This document shows, piece by piece, positions 25,554 through 34,580 of a stretch of 64,000 nucleotides of DNA. The position numbers were made by a program, and so were the translations under genes. The notes beneath the pieces are model-generated. The model was not told the origin of the DNA. It worked only from the letters and a program-made list of their open reading frames with translations, and did no database searches. Source of the DNA: Selenomonas sputigena (GTDB lineage: Bacteria > Bacillota > Negativicutes > Selenomonadales > Selenomonadaceae); contig NZ_CP110383.1 in NCBI RefSeq assembly GCF_026015965.1, forward strand, positions 777,808-841,807. Reading direction: 5' to 3'. The first letter of the stretch is position 1. Each line of letters opens with the position of its first letter.

Positions 25554-26449
25554 TCCTTTCTCGTTTTTTTCAGCCAATCCAAGAGGAATTGACGGAATGT
25601 ACGCGCCGCTTCGGTGAGGATGACGGTCTTGTCCTGTATGAGGCATACCTCCTGCCCCATATCTTTTCCGTCGCCAAGTTCTCGCATGACAATGTCTGGC
25701 TGTCTGTTCATGACGGCTGCGTAGTCGTAGCCGAGATTGATCGCAGGATTATGACGCAGCAGATCAACAATGAGGGATTCATCGGCAGTTTCGGCTAGAA
25801 TCTCGATTTTGAGACCTGGCAGGAGGATGTGTTTGTCGATATTGTGACGGAAACAGTGATAGGCGCGTCCTTTACTGATGATCATTTGCCCGTCGAGATC
25901 TGTGTAGGTGATACGGCTCTTTTCTGCCAAGGGATGATGCGCAGAGAGACGAGCACAGTAGCGGGAGAAAAAGAGTACGTCCCCTTGAAAGCGGGTCTGA
26001 TCAAAGGGGGCGGTGACAATGGAAAAATGAGATCGCTTTGTTAGAAGTCCCTCCATTGCATCGTCGTCTGTTGTATCGACAATGCTCAGAATAATGCTCG
26101 GATGAGCAGTATGAAAATCCTGTAGAAATTGTGCCCCCAGATAAGAAAAGACGTGATCCAGTGCAAAAATGGTAACGACACTTTTTGAATGGGTGGCGAG
26201 GGATTTCATGCTTTCGATGGATTGATATTCATCCAGCATACGTTGAACGTGGGGCAGTAGTGCTGCTGCATAATCGGTCGGAATGATTCCGCGTGGGGTA
26301 CGGGTGAAAAGCGGCTGCCCAAGCTCCTCCTCCAATGATCTCATCGCTCTGCTGAGACCTTGTCTTGCAACATAAAGATGATCTGCTGCCGTCTGGATAT
26401 TGCCGCAGCGATAGACTTCAATGAAATACTCCATCTGCTTTCGATTCAT
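25538..26449 (-). CDS. LysR-family transcriptional regulator
   Basis: This 303-residue protein has an N-terminal LysR helix-turn-helix (YFIEVYRCGNIQTAADHLYV, then QGLSRAMRSLEEELGQPLF) and a two-lobed ligand domain. The start ATG 26449 was chosen because GGGAGG lies eight bases upstream; in-frame ATGs at 26455 and 26473 are less well placed. The gene is divergent from the metallo-hydrolase gene, and a perfect 16-base palindrome lies between them, so it probably controls that gene and itself. The effector is unknown. Its 3' end overlaps the stump of a mobile-element gene on the other strand. Confidence 0.9.
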   Translation of the reverse strand: MNRKQMEYFIEVYRCGNIQTAADHLYVARQGLSRAMRSLEEELGQPLFTRTPRGIIPTDYAAALLPHVQRMLDEYQSIESMKSLATHSKSVVTIFALDHVFSYLGAQFLQDFHTAHPSIILSIVDTTDDDAMEGLLTKRSHFSIVTAPFDQTRFQGDVLFFSRYCARLSAHHPLAEKSRITYTDLDGQMIISKGRAYHCFRHNIDKHILLPGLKIEILAETADESLIVDLLRHNPAINLGYDYAAVMNRQPDIVMRELGDGKDMGQEVCLIQDKTVILTEAARTFRQFLLDWLKKTRKDHIIW

Positions 26450-26489
26450 CTTCATACCTCCCGCCTGTTTCATCGGTATCTATTCTACT

Positions 26490-26505
26490 GCAACAATATT
26501 GTTGC
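26490..26505. promoter_or_regulatory. Palindromic operator between LysR and hydrolase genes
   Basis: GCAACAATATTGTTGC is a perfect 16-base palindrome in the 145-base divergent intergenic region. It contains the T-N11-A layout often bound by LysR regulators. Confidence 0.6.
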
Positions 26506-26594
26506 GGCAAGCCCCGTTGTTTTTCTTGTCGTCATGAGGGAAGTACACTATACTGTGAAGCAGATCAACCAAATGATGAACAGGAGAAACACTT

Positions 26595-27407
26595 ATGAAA
26601 CTCACACAGATTCGCAATGCAACAAACCGTTTGGACTATGCAGGGAAAGTCTTTCTGATTGACCCGTGGCTTGCACCGAAACATCAGCTGTCGTTCGTCG
26701 ATATTCCAGGCATGCCGTTCCATGTCCCTGATCAGATGAAGGAGCATCTTCCAATGCCGTTCTATGATTTGCCAATGAATACAGAGCAGATTTTGAGCGG
26801 TGTTGACTACTACATCGTTACGCATCTGCATCCCGATCATATTGATATGGCACCGGACGGGACGGTCGGTGCACCGCTTGATAAGGCGGTTCCAGTCATC
26901 TGTCAGTCGGAGGAGGATGCCTCTGTTCTGCGGAGTTCCGGGTTTTCAGAGGTAATCGTCCTGCCGACAAGCGGTATGGAGTTCGGTGCGGCGAGACTGA
27001 CCCGCGTCCCTGCCCTGCACGGCACCGTTGTTCCTTGCGGTGACGCGATGGGGATTGTGTTTGAGGCACCGGAGGAGAACACCTTCTATTTGGCAGGGGA
27101 TACGGTCTGGTATTCCGGCGTAGCTGAGACACTGCGGAACTATCAGCCTGAGGTGATTGCCCTGAACTGTTGTGCCGCAGAGACCGTGGAAAACGGACGC
27201 CTCATCATGAACGATGAGGATGTTCACTGCGTTGCAATGACTGCGTCTAACGCCCGTCTTTATCTGACGCACTTGGACAACGTCGCACATGCTGCGCTTA
27301 CGAGGCATACACTGCGAGGATGTTTGGCACGTCGCGGCGTGGTGAATTATGATATGCCGTCCGATGGTGCGTCGGTTGAATATAAAGCCGCAACAGTCGG
27401 AGCTTAA
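26595..27407 (+). CDS. Metallo-beta-lactamase-fold hydrolase (UlaG-like)
   Basis: This 270-residue protein carries the metal motif THLHPDHIDM at about residues 75-84 and the later AGDTVWYSG, both typical of the UlaG-like branch of the metallo-beta-lactamase fold; a C-terminal LTHLDNVAHA adds a further histidine. Such enzymes often hydrolyse cyclic esters or lactones; the substrate here is unknown. The ATG at 26595 is preceded by GAACAGGAG. It is divergent from the LysR gene, which is its likely regulator. The stop is followed by a transposon-end-like palindrome. Confidence 0.85.
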   Translation: MKLTQIRNATNRLDYAGKVFLIDPWLAPKHQLSFVDIPGMPFHVPDQMKEHLPMPFYDLPMNTEQILSGVDYYIVTHLHPDHIDMAPDGTVGAPLDKAVPVICQSEEDASVLRSSGFSEVIVLPTSGMEFGAARLTRVPALHGTVVPCGDAMGIVFEAPEENTFYLAGDTVWYSGVAETLRNYQPEVIALNCCAAETVENGRLIMNDEDVHCVAMTASNARLYLTHLDNVAHAALTRHTLRGCLARRGVVNYDMPSDGASVEYKAATVGA

Positions 27408-27455
27408 TTCCTGTCATACGGTAAATTCCACACACAAAAGAGATTCCATTCGCCT

Positions 27456-27510
27456 GTAGTGACCCCCAAAAGTTAGATTCTCTAAGTCTAGCTTTTGGGG
27501 GTCAGGTCAG
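27456..27510. repeat. Collapsed IS-end palindrome
   Basis: TGACCCCCAAAAGTTAGA is followed after nine bases by TCTAGCTTTTGGGGGTCA, so two outward-facing ends of an IS3-type element (IS150-like TGACCCCC tips) lie almost back to back. It may be a minimal MITE-like relic, an IS with its interior deleted, or a terminator derived from one. Confidence 0.6.
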
Positions 27511-27616
27511 CCATACCCAGCGTTTGGACTCTTTTTTTTTGCAAAGAATCGTTAGCCATCTGCCCCCTTTCCTGTGTTATAATTTTCGTATATTTGAAAC
27601 GTGGGAGGGAAGGTCG

Positions 27617-27778
27617 TTGTTTGCAAAGACTTATGGTGCGGTGACTCTCGGGATAGACGGACGGATTATCGACGTTGAGGTGGATGTGTCGCCCGGGCTG
27701 CCGGGGTTTGAGCTGGTGGGGCTTCCCGATACGTCGGTGAAGGAGTCGAAGGAGCGGGTTACAGTCCATCTCGCTTAA
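27617..27778 (+). pseudogene. Divergent 5' fragment of comM
   Basis: From TTG 27617, behind a GGAGGG site and a TATAAT box, this encodes [20 protein letters not shown] and the rest of the first 50 residues of the ComM/YifB family, then stops at 27776. The intact comM with the same beginning starts 136 bases later. The two copies differ at many bases and residues, so this is not a fresh duplication but probably the end of a foreign comM brought in with the block upstream. Confidence 0.8.
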
Positions 27779-27913
27779 TCATATTTGCAGAATACAGAAG
27801 TGGGATTTTGGTATTCGCCGCAATTTTCCATCAAAAGCAGGATTAAATCTCATCAATGGAGAAAAATAACAAACAAAAGAAACACCATTCCAATCAAAAA
27901 GAGGTGCAGCTTT

Positions 27914-29443
27914 GTGTTTGCTAAATCGTATGGTGCGGTGACTTTCGGGGTCGATGGGAGAATCATCGATGTTGAGGTCGATGTTTCTTATGGATTTCCT
28001 GCTTTCGACATCGTCGGGCTTCTTGATACGGCGGTGAAGGAGTCGCGTGAGCGGGTACGCACGGCGATCAAGAATACGGGCGTGAAGCTCAAGCCTGCGC
28101 GGGTGACGATCAATCTTGCGCCTGCAGATATACGAAAGGACAGCTCGGGACTCGATCTGCCGATCGCCGTCGGGCTTTTGGCGGCGTATGGGCTGATTCC
28201 AGCAGAGCGCATGGAGCGTGCCTTGTTTGCGGCGGAGCTTTCGTTGGAGGGGGAGCTTCGGAGTGTGCGCGGCGTGCTCTCCATGACGGTCGGGGCGAAG
28301 GAGCATGGCTTTCGTGAAATCTTCGTTGCGCCCGGCAACGGCAGTGAGGCATTGCTCGTCGATGGCATCCGCGTGTATGCGCCGAAAAACTTGCGCGAGC
28401 TGTACGATTTTCTCTTGGGCAAGGCGGAATTGCTTCCGTTGGAAGCAACACCTGCTGCGGCCTGTGATACAGAAGTGCCTTCGGATGACTTTGCCGATGT
28501 GCAGGGGCAGTTCTTCGCCAAGCGTGCGCTTGAGATTGCGGCGGCAGGCGGGCACAATCTTCTGATGGTCGGCGTTCCAGGCTCGGGCAAGACGATGCTC
28601 GCGCGCCGTCTGCCGTCGATTCTGCCGCCGATGACGCGTCAGGAAGCGCTTGAAGTGACGAAGATCTACAGCATCGCGGGGCTTTTGAAGGACGGCAGCG
28701 GCCTCGTCGAGACGCGTCCCTTTCGCAGTCCGCATCATACGACGTCGACGGTGGCGATGATCGGCGGCGGCAGCATCCCGCGTCCGGGCGAGGTGACGCT
28801 TTCGCATCACGGCGTGCTGTTTCTCGACGAGCTGCCTGAGTTCGGCAAGTCGACGCTGGAAGTTCTGCGCCAGCCGTTGGAGGACGGCGCTGTGACCGTG
28901 GCACGGGTCAATGCCACGCTGACATTTCCTTCTTGTATCATTTTGGTCGTGGCAATGAATCCCTGTCCGTGCGGCTATTTTGGTGACAAGGAGAAGAGCT
29001 GCGACTGCACACCGAATGAGATCAAACGCTATACGCGGAAGATTTCGGGGCCGCTGCTCGACCGCATTGATATTCACGTCCATGTGCCGCGCGTCAAGTA
29101 CGAGGATATGACGTCTGTGGCGAAGGCGGAACCTTCGGCTGCGATTCGTGAGCGTGTCCTGGCGGCGCGTGAGATTCAGATGGAGCGGTTGCGTGAATGG
29201 GGCATATTTTGCAACGCGCAGATGAGCCATGCGATTTTGAAAAAGACGTGCCATCTTGAGCCAGAGGCGCAGAATCTCTTGGCGCAGGCATTTCAAGTCA
29301 TGAATTTATCAGCACGCTCGTATGACCGCATCATCAAGGTCGCACGCACGATTGCCGATCTCGACGGAGCGGCGACGATCGAGGCGAAGCATGTGGGAGA
29401 AGCCATACAATTGAGGGACGATGTGGGGCTGAGTGTGGAATGA
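27914..29443 (+). CDS. comM: ComM/YifB-family Mg-chelatase-like ATPase
   Basis: This 509-residue protein matches ComM (YifB), a ring-forming helicase that promotes branch migration during natural transformation. It has the N-terminal ChlI-type domain ([20 protein letters not shown]), a Walker A GVPGSGKTMLARRLP near residue 220, a Walker B region VLFLDELPEF, a CPCGYFGDKEKSCDC metal cluster and the C-terminal Mg-chelatase helical domain. Length is normal. I use GTG 27914, which has GAGGTG upstream; longer in-frame starts give a non-homologous leader. The N terminus is slightly atypical (SYGFPAFDIVGLLD). It is followed by a TfoX-like gene, another competence-associated family. Confidence 0.92.
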   Translation: MFAKSYGAVTFGVDGRIIDVEVDVSYGFPAFDIVGLLDTAVKESRERVRTAIKNTGVKLKPARVTINLAPADIRKDSSGLDLPIAVGLLAAYGLIPAERMERALFAAELSLEGELRSVRGVLSMTVGAKEHGFREIFVAPGNGSEALLVDGIRVYAPKNLRELYDFLLGKAELLPLEATPAAACDTEVPSDDFADVQGQFFAKRALEIAAAGGHNLLMVGVPGSGKTMLARRLPSILPPMTRQEALEVTKIYSIAGLLKDGSGLVETRPFRSPHHTTSTVAMIGGGSIPRPGEVTLSHHGVLFLDELPEFGKSTLEVLRQPLEDGAVTVARVNATLTFPSCIILVVAMNPCPCGYFGDKEKSCDCTPNEIKRYTRKISGPLLDRIDIHVHVPRVKYEDMTSVAKAEPSAAIRERVLAAREIQMERLREWGIFCNAQMSHAILKKTCHLEPEAQNLLAQAFQVMNLSARSYDRIIKVARTIADLDGAATIEAKHVGEAIQLRDDVGLSVE

Positions 29444-29473
29444 TTGAGAAGTAATGTTGATGGAGGAATGTTT

Positions 29474-29791
29474 ATGGCATCGACGAAAGAGTATCTGGAG
29501 TTCGTATTGGAACAGCTATCCGGTTTGGAAGATATTTCTTATCGTGCTATGATGGGCGAGTACATCCTATATTATAAGAAAAAAATCTTCGGAGGAATTT
29601 ACGATGATCAATTCCTTGTGAAGCCGGTCAAGGCAGCTGTTGTGCATATGCCGGATGCAGCGTATGAACTGCCTTATGAGGGGGCGAAGGAAATGCTGTT
29701 GGTGGATCGTTTGGATGATAAGGCGTTTTTGAGCGAGTTGGTGCGTGCGATGTATGAGGAACTGCCTGTGCCGAGAGAGAAAAAGAAATGA
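29474..29791 (+). CDS. TfoX/Sxy N-terminal domain protein
   Basis: This 105-residue protein is a stand-alone TfoX N-terminal domain: YLEFVLEQLSGLEDISYRAMMGEYILYYKKKIFGGIYDDQ is spread over residues 6-45 with the family's RxMxGEY-like core. In gammaproteobacteria TfoX activates competence genes; in Firmicutes the role of the lone domain is unknown. The ATG at 29474 has TGGAGG seven bases upstream. It follows comM by 30 bases, so the two may be co-transcribed, which would fit a link to DNA uptake. Confidence 0.85.
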   Translation: MASTKEYLEFVLEQLSGLEDISYRAMMGEYILYYKKKIFGGIYDDQFLVKPVKAAVVHMPDAAYELPYEGAKEMLLVDRLDDKAFLSELVRAMYEELPVPREKKK

Positions 29792-29868
29792 AATATTGCT
29801 CTATCCGTAAAATAGTGATATAGTGATAGCGAAAGAGTCGATGATTACTGTATTCTGGGAGGAAACAG

Positions 29869-30495
29869 ATGTTTAATTTCAAGAACAAGGACTCGGAGTT
29901 TTTCGACTTGTTCCTCGAAAGCGCCCAGTATTTCCATAAATGCGCTGTGATGATGGATGAGGTCATGCAGGACTACAGCAAGGCGGAAGCGAAGATGCGC
30001 GAGATCATCGATCTTGAGCATGAGGCCGATGCCGTCAATGACAGGATTATTGACAAGCTCAACCAGACATTCATCACGCCGATCGATCGTGAGGATATCT
30101 ATGCGCTCGCCAACGGCTTGGACGATGGCGTTGATTTCCTGCAGGGCACGCTGCAGCGCGTCGTCATGTATCATATCGCTGGTGTTCGTGACAGCGCGAT
30201 CGCCCTCACGAAACTCCTCATCGAATGTACGGAGGAGATGATGAAGGCGTTCAAGCTCTTGAAACATGTGAAAAAGAACCAGAATGAGATCTTAAAGTGT
30301 ACGCACCGCATCAGCAGTTTGGAGAGCGAAGGGGATCGCGTCTATCGCAATGAGGTCGCCAATCTCTTTGAGAATCTCAAAGATCCCATCGAACTCATCA
30401 AATGGAAGGATCTTCTGGAATATCTGGAGGATACACTCGATCATTGCGAGAAGGTCGCGGACATGGTGCGCGGCGTGGTGATGAAGTATGCATGA
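29869..30495 (+). CDS. DUF47/PhoU-like accessory protein of a Pit transporter
   Basis: This 208-residue all-helical protein belongs to the DUF47 (PhoU-like) family that is almost always paired with Pit phosphate transporters. Conserved acidic and E-x-x-D helices are visible (DLEHEADAVNDRIIDKL and SLESEGDRVYRNEV), which bind metal in PhoU relatives. It lies in the cytoplasm and probably gates or regulates the transporter. The ATG at 29869 follows GGGAGGAAA. Its last eight bases overlap the transporter gene, so the two are translationally coupled. Confidence 0.92.
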   Translation: MFNFKNKDSEFFDLFLESAQYFHKCAVMMDEVMQDYSKAEAKMREIIDLEHEADAVNDRIIDKLNQTFITPIDREDIYALANGLDDGVDFLQGTLQRVVMYHIAGVRDSAIALTKLLIECTEEMMKAFKLLKHVKKNQNEILKCTHRISSLESEGDRVYRNEVANLFENLKDPIELIKWKDLLEYLEDTLDHCEKVADMVRGVVMKYA

Positions 30496-31483
30496 GCTGC
30501 AGTTTCTTATACTGACGGTTATCGTGCTTGCCTTGCTGTTTGACTTCATCAATGGTTTTCATGATACGGCAAATGCTATCGCCACGTCCGTTTCGACACG
30601 CGCCATCAAGCCCGCACATGCCATCATCATGGCGGCTGCTTTAAACTTCCTCGGTGCGATTTACAGCACGGGCGTTGCAAAGACGATTGGCGGTGACATC
30701 GTTGCGAGCGCGGAGATGGTTGATGAGCATATCATCATAGCAGCTCTCATGGGATCGATCGTTTGGAATCTTTTCACTTGGTATGTGGCGATGCCAAGCA
30801 GCTCTTCACATGCGCTGGTCGGCGGTATTATCGGTGCGGTGCTCGTTTCCACGGGAAGCACGGGATTGAATTTCATAGGTATAGGCAAGATCGTCCTGTC
30901 GTTGATCGCGTCGCCGCTCTTGGCGATTTTTTCCGGCTTCATTGTCATGACAGTGCTCTTTCTGTTGTTTGGCCGCTTCGCACCGTCGGCGCTCAATGGG
31001 CGCTTCAAAAAGATGCAGATTCTCTCGGCTGCGACCATGGCTTTTTCACATGGCTCGAACGATGCGCAGAAGTCGATGGGTATCATCACTCTGGCGTTGC
31101 TTTCTGGCGGCTATCTGTCGAGCTTTGAGGTTCCCGATTATGTGAAGTTCCTATGCGCGGCGGCGATGGCGTGCGGCACGGCGCTCGGCGGCTGGCGCAT
31201 CATCCGCACGATTGGCGGTAAGATCTTCAAGCTTGAGCCGATCAGCGGCTTCGCTGCCGATCTCAATTCTTCCATCGTCATTTTTTCGGCGACGCTTCTG
31301 CATCTGCCCGTCAGTACGACACATGTTGTTTCCGGATCGATCATGGGCGTTGGCACGGCGAAGCGCATTCGTGCCGTGCGTTGGGGAGTTGCGCAGCAGA
31401 TGCTCGTGGCATGGGTGCTGACGATTCCGTGTACGGCTGTCATGGGGGCATTGGCATATCAGATTGTTCTTTGGATTTTTTAG
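30488..31483 (+). CDS. Inorganic phosphate transporter (PiT family)
   Basis: This 331-residue membrane protein shows both PiT signatures: FINGFHDTANAIATSVSTRA near the N terminus and FSHGSNDAQKSMGIITLAL in the second half, around about ten hydrophobic segments. PiT proteins take up metal-phosphate with protons or sodium. Length matches the short prokaryotic form. The ATG at 30488 lies within the DUF47 gene and the pair forms a standard operon. A stem-loop with a T run follows. Confidence 0.93.
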   Translation: MHELQFLILTVIVLALLFDFINGFHDTANAIATSVSTRAIKPAHAIIMAAALNFLGAIYSTGVAKTIGGDIVASAEMVDEHIIIAALMGSIVWNLFTWYVAMPSSSSHALVGGIIGAVLVSTGSTGLNFIGIGKIVLSLIASPLLAIFSGFIVMTVLFLLFGRFAPSALNGRFKKMQILSAATMAFSHGSNDAQKSMGIITLALLSGGYLSSFEVPDYVKFLCAAAMACGTALGGWRIIRTIGGKIFKLEPISGFAADLNSSIVIFSATLLHLPVSTTHVVSGSIMGVGTAKRIRAVRWGVAQQMLVAWVLTIPCTAVMGALAYQIVLWIF

Positions 31484-31518
31484 GAAATTACTGCTCATGG
31501 ATTCTTATGTTGCTATCA

Positions 31519-31566
31519 ATGGCTGGAAATGGACGCTTTCGGCGTGCTTTTCAGCCATTTCTTTTT
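31519..31566 (+). terminator. Terminator after the phosphate transporter
   Basis: AATGGCTGGAAA pairs with TTTTCAGCCATT across a loop of about 18 bases that itself contains a small GC pair, followed by TTCTTTTT. It separates the transporter operon from the kinase gene. Confidence 0.6.
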
Positions 31567-31622
31567 ATAGGAATCCCTTATAGTTTGTCGTTTGACTGTA
31601 CAGGATGGTAGGAGGAAGAGAT

Positions 31623-33269
31623 ATGCGCTGGGAGAAGGGAATGGGGCGGGAGATTCCTGCCGAAATGACGCTGTTGGAGCTTGCGCAGGAGGTGCAGAAA
31701 AAAGGGGAGCCGCTTATCGTGGCAGCGCGTGTGGATAATGTGCTGCGCGATTTGCAGACGCCTGTCGGAGATTTTCATACGATCGAGCTTGTTGATACGA
31801 GGAGCGAGTTCGGACGGCGCATCTATCGCCGATCTGTGGTATTCTTGCTCATCATGGCGGTGCGGGAACTTTATTCCGAGACGGAGGTCGTCGTACAGTT
31901 CACAGCGCACAAGGGGCTTTATTGTGCCATACAGTCGCCGTTCGATGTGACAGAGAGCGTGGTGCTTGAGTTGGAGCAGCGCATGCGCGAGATTGTTGCA
32001 GAGAACCGTCCGATCGTCAAGAAGCGCCTGCAGAGAGAGGAAGTCGTGCAGCTCTTCAAGAAATCAGAGCAGATTGAAAAGGCGAATCTCGTCATGTCTC
32101 TTGAGACAGAGAAGGCAAGCCTTTACTACTGTGGCGAGTTTTATGACTATCTGTTTGGCCCGATGGTGTCTGCGACGGGCGTTTTGGATAAGTTCGCTCT
32201 CGATGCCATGCCGGGCGGCGTTTTGCTGCGCACGCCGGAACCGAGCGCGCCTGAGATCGTGCCTGCATTCAAGGAGCAACCGAAGTTCGGCAGCATCCTC
32301 ATGGAGGCGGAGCGCTGGGCGAGTGTCCTGCACTGTGACTATGTATCTGATCTCAACCGTTATATCCGTCGCGGTGAGGTGGCTGACATCATCCATGTAT
32401 CGGAGGCTCTGCACGAAAAGAAGATTGCCGAGATTGCCGATCATATTGCATCGAACATCAAGGAACTGCGTCTCATCTTGATTGCGGGGCCGTCGTCTTC
32501 GGGCAAGACCTCGTTCGCTCAGCGCCTGCGCATCCAGCTTCGCGTCAACGGCATCGAGCCGGTTTCCATCTCGCTTGACGACTACTTCCGCAACTGGGAG
32601 GATACGCCGCGCACGAAGGACGGGGCGTATGACTTTGAAAATATCGGCGCACTCGATGTCGAGCTGTTCAATGACCATCTTGTGCGCTTGTTGAATGGCG
32701 AGGAAGTTATCCTGCCGCATTACAACTTCCTCACGGGGAAACGCGAGGTGGGATCGGAGCATCTTTCCATCGCGCCGACATCGCCGTTGATCGTCGAGGG
32801 CATCCATGGCCTCAACGAGGCATTGACCGCCTCTGTGCCGCGAGGCAAGAAGTTTAAAATCTACATCAGCGCTTTGACGCAGCTCAATATCGACGCGCAC
32901 AACCGCATACCGACGACAGATGCACGGCTTCTGCGCCGCATGGTGCGCGACTATCAGTTCCGTGGCGCCTATGCCTTGAAGACTTTGCGTCAGTGGCCTG
33001 ATGTGCGTGCGGGGGAGGAGAAGAACATCTTTCCATTTCAAGAGGAGGCGGATGCGATGTTCAATTCGGCTCTGATTTATGAGCTTGCTGTATTGAAGCG
33101 CTACGCCGTGCCGCTTCTTGAGATGGTGCCGCGTGATGTGCCTGAGTACACCAAGGCGAACCGCTTGCTCGATTTCTGCCGTTGCTTTTCTGACATCACG
33201 GAGGAATACGACATTCCGAACAATTCGCTCCTGCGCGAATTCATCGGTAAATCGATCTTCTTCAAATAG
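31623..33269 (+). CDS. Uridine kinase-like nucleoside kinase with TGS-like N terminus
   Basis: This 548-residue protein joins an N-terminal half resembling the TGS and editing-like part of threonyl-tRNA synthetase to a C-terminal P-loop kinase of the uridine kinase/phosphoribulokinase fold. The P-loop is GPSSSGKTSFAQRL at about residues 289-302; SISLDDYFRNWEDTP and VEGIHGLNEAL follow as in uridine kinases. The combination is a known Firmicutes family; its substrate is not established. The ATG at 31623 has GGAGGAAG upstream. It stands alone between two terminators. Confidence 0.85.
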   Translation: MRWEKGMGREIPAEMTLLELAQEVQKKGEPLIVAARVDNVLRDLQTPVGDFHTIELVDTRSEFGRRIYRRSVVFLLIMAVRELYSETEVVVQFTAHKGLYCAIQSPFDVTESVVLELEQRMREIVAENRPIVKKRLQREEVVQLFKKSEQIEKANLVMSLETEKASLYYCGEFYDYLFGPMVSATGVLDKFALDAMPGGVLLRTPEPSAPEIVPAFKEQPKFGSILMEAERWASVLHCDYVSDLNRYIRRGEVADIIHVSEALHEKKIAEIADHIASNIKELRLILIAGPSSSGKTSFAQRLRIQLRVNGIEPVSISLDDYFRNWEDTPRTKDGAYDFENIGALDVELFNDHLVRLLNGEEVILPHYNFLTGKREVGSEHLSIAPTSPLIVEGIHGLNEALTASVPRGKKFKIYISALTQLNIDAHNRIPTTDARLLRRMVRDYQFRGAYALKTLRQWPDVRAGEEKNIFPFQEEADAMFNSALIYELAVLKRYAVPLLEMVPRDVPEYTKANRLLDFCRCFSDITEEYDIPNNSLLREFIGKSIFFK

Positions 33270-33316
33270 GAGAGGGGAAGTGAAGAAGAGGTTAAATGGC
33301 ACGGTTCTAAATAACA

Positions 33317-33359
33317 AAGGGGCTCCTCCACAGACTCGAAAGAGTCTGCGGAGCCCCTT
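33317..33359. terminator. Bidirectional terminator
   Basis: AAGGGGCTCC and the inner bases pair with GGAGCCCCTT around GAAA, a long GC-rich hairpin. The 307-base gap 33270-33576 between this converging gene pair holds no other recognisable feature beyond a short GTCCACTTTGTGGAC palindrome near 33386. Confidence 0.7.
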
Positions 33360-33576
33360 CTGCGATAAGTTATACGCACAAACGTCCACTTTGTGGACAG
33401 TCGTCGCCGTCTTTAATAAAAATTTGCCAATTAGTCTGCACCCTTCGGACTTGGCTTCTTGGACTTTCGCTGTCAATTTATTTACAAATGATTATATGGG
33501 GTGTTCCTATGCCGCGCAGTAAAGCGGAATTAAGAACAGAATCATTCGCGTGCAACGAAGAAATGACTTCTATGCA

Positions 33577-34344
33577 TCAGGATTTCGCATTTTGTCGCAG
33601 TCCCTTGTTCTTTTGCATTTTTGCGTGTTCGTCGAGGATTTTCTGCATGGCGTCCGCCTTTTTCTCGACGCGCTTCTCGTAGTACCAGGCGCCGATGACG
33701 AGGAGGACGGCTGCGATGCATACGAGAACGAGGCGCGTTGGGTCGGGATTCTTGAGCACGGTGTCGTGCCCGATGATCGCCTCGATGGCGGTCGAGGGAA
33801 ATTTGCCGACGAAGGAGGAGATGACGTAGTCCCTAAGGCTGATGGCGCTCAGGGCGCCGAGTGCGTTCAAGAGCGCACTCGGCACATAAGGCACCATGCG
33901 TGCGATGAGCATGACGGTGAAGCCGTTCTTGCCGCTGTAGGCGTCGACCTTCTTGAGCCTCGGGTGCTTGGCAATCAGCTGTTCTGCCGAGGCGCGGAAG
34001 AGAAAGCGCAGCAGCAGGAAGCTGATCGTGACGCCGACGGTCTCGGCGATGACGGAGAGGACGATGCCCGGCACAATGCCGAAGATCAGGGTGTTCGCCG
34101 TGGAGAAGATGATGGCGGGCGGAAAGCCGATGGCATTGACGAAGAGCACGAGCCAGAAGCTGAAGAACATCGCCCAAGAGCCGAAAGAGCGGATGTATTC
34201 TGCCGTCGCAAGGAGATCGCCGCTCCTTAAGACCTGCCAGAGTTCGGGAAAAAAGGTCGGATTGGCAAGGTGGATTGCATAGAGGAGAGCGCACGAGAGA
34301 AAGAGGGCGACGAGCTTGACGATGTTCATGGGATTCTTGAGCAT
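33577..34344 (-). CDS. TVP38/TMEM64 (VTT-domain) membrane protein
   Basis: This 255-residue inner-membrane protein belongs to the TVP38/TMEM64 branch of the VTT (DedA-like) superfamily. The core motif appears as YSGKNGFTVMLIARMVPYVPSALLN with FVGKFPSTAIEAIIG after it, and the preceding FGIVPGIVLSVIAETVGV is also typical. Five or six hydrophobic segments are seen and the end is a charged KKADAMQKILDEHAKMQKN helix. Relatives are implicated in lipid flipping; function here is unknown. The start ATG 34344 follows GGAGGCCGTCC. It is divergent from trigger factor. Confidence 0.85.
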   Translation of the reverse strand: MLKNPMNIVKLVALFLSCALLYAIHLANPTFFPELWQVLRSGDLLATAEYIRSFGSWAMFFSFWLVLFVNAIGFPPAIIFSTANTLIFGIVPGIVLSVIAETVGVTISFLLLRFLFRASAEQLIAKHPRLKKVDAYSGKNGFTVMLIARMVPYVPSALLNALGALSAISLRDYVISSFVGKFPSTAIEAIIGHDTVLKNPDPTRLVLVCIAAVLLVIGAWYYEKRVEKKADAMQKILDEHAKMQKNKGLRQNAKS

Positions 34345-34455
34345 GGACGGCCTCCTTCGATCCAATAGAAAAGACGGCTTTATTATAGCAGAGATTCGTT
34401 GGTTTTGCACGCGGCAAACCGCGAGCATCGAATGAATAATCCGTGGGAGAAATGC

Positions 34456-34484
34456 TTGTATTTCCCATTTGAGTATGGTATCAT
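34456..34484 (+). promoter_or_regulatory. Promoter of trigger factor
   Basis: TTGTAT and TATCAT lie 17 bases apart, about 97 bases before the tig start codon, in the divergent gap with the TVP38-like gene. Confidence 0.4.
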
Positions 34485-34580
34485 GAATAGTATGGCAAAA
34501 TGGGATTGCAAGGGGGATGCCCTTGCTTTTGTCCCTTGGAAACCATCGATGAAGGAACATTTAGGAGGGTATTTCATACT

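Noticed and set aside
27779-29296. A 505-codon minus-strand frame opposite comM
   Set aside because: comM on the plus strand has clear family motifs; the opposite frame is Arg-rich shadow sequence.
33380-33576. A possible small gene near MPRSKAEL (plus strand, about 33510)
   Set aside because: The frame has a fair start but runs into the end of the TVP38-like gene on the other strand and has cysteine/phenylalanine-rich shadow composition.
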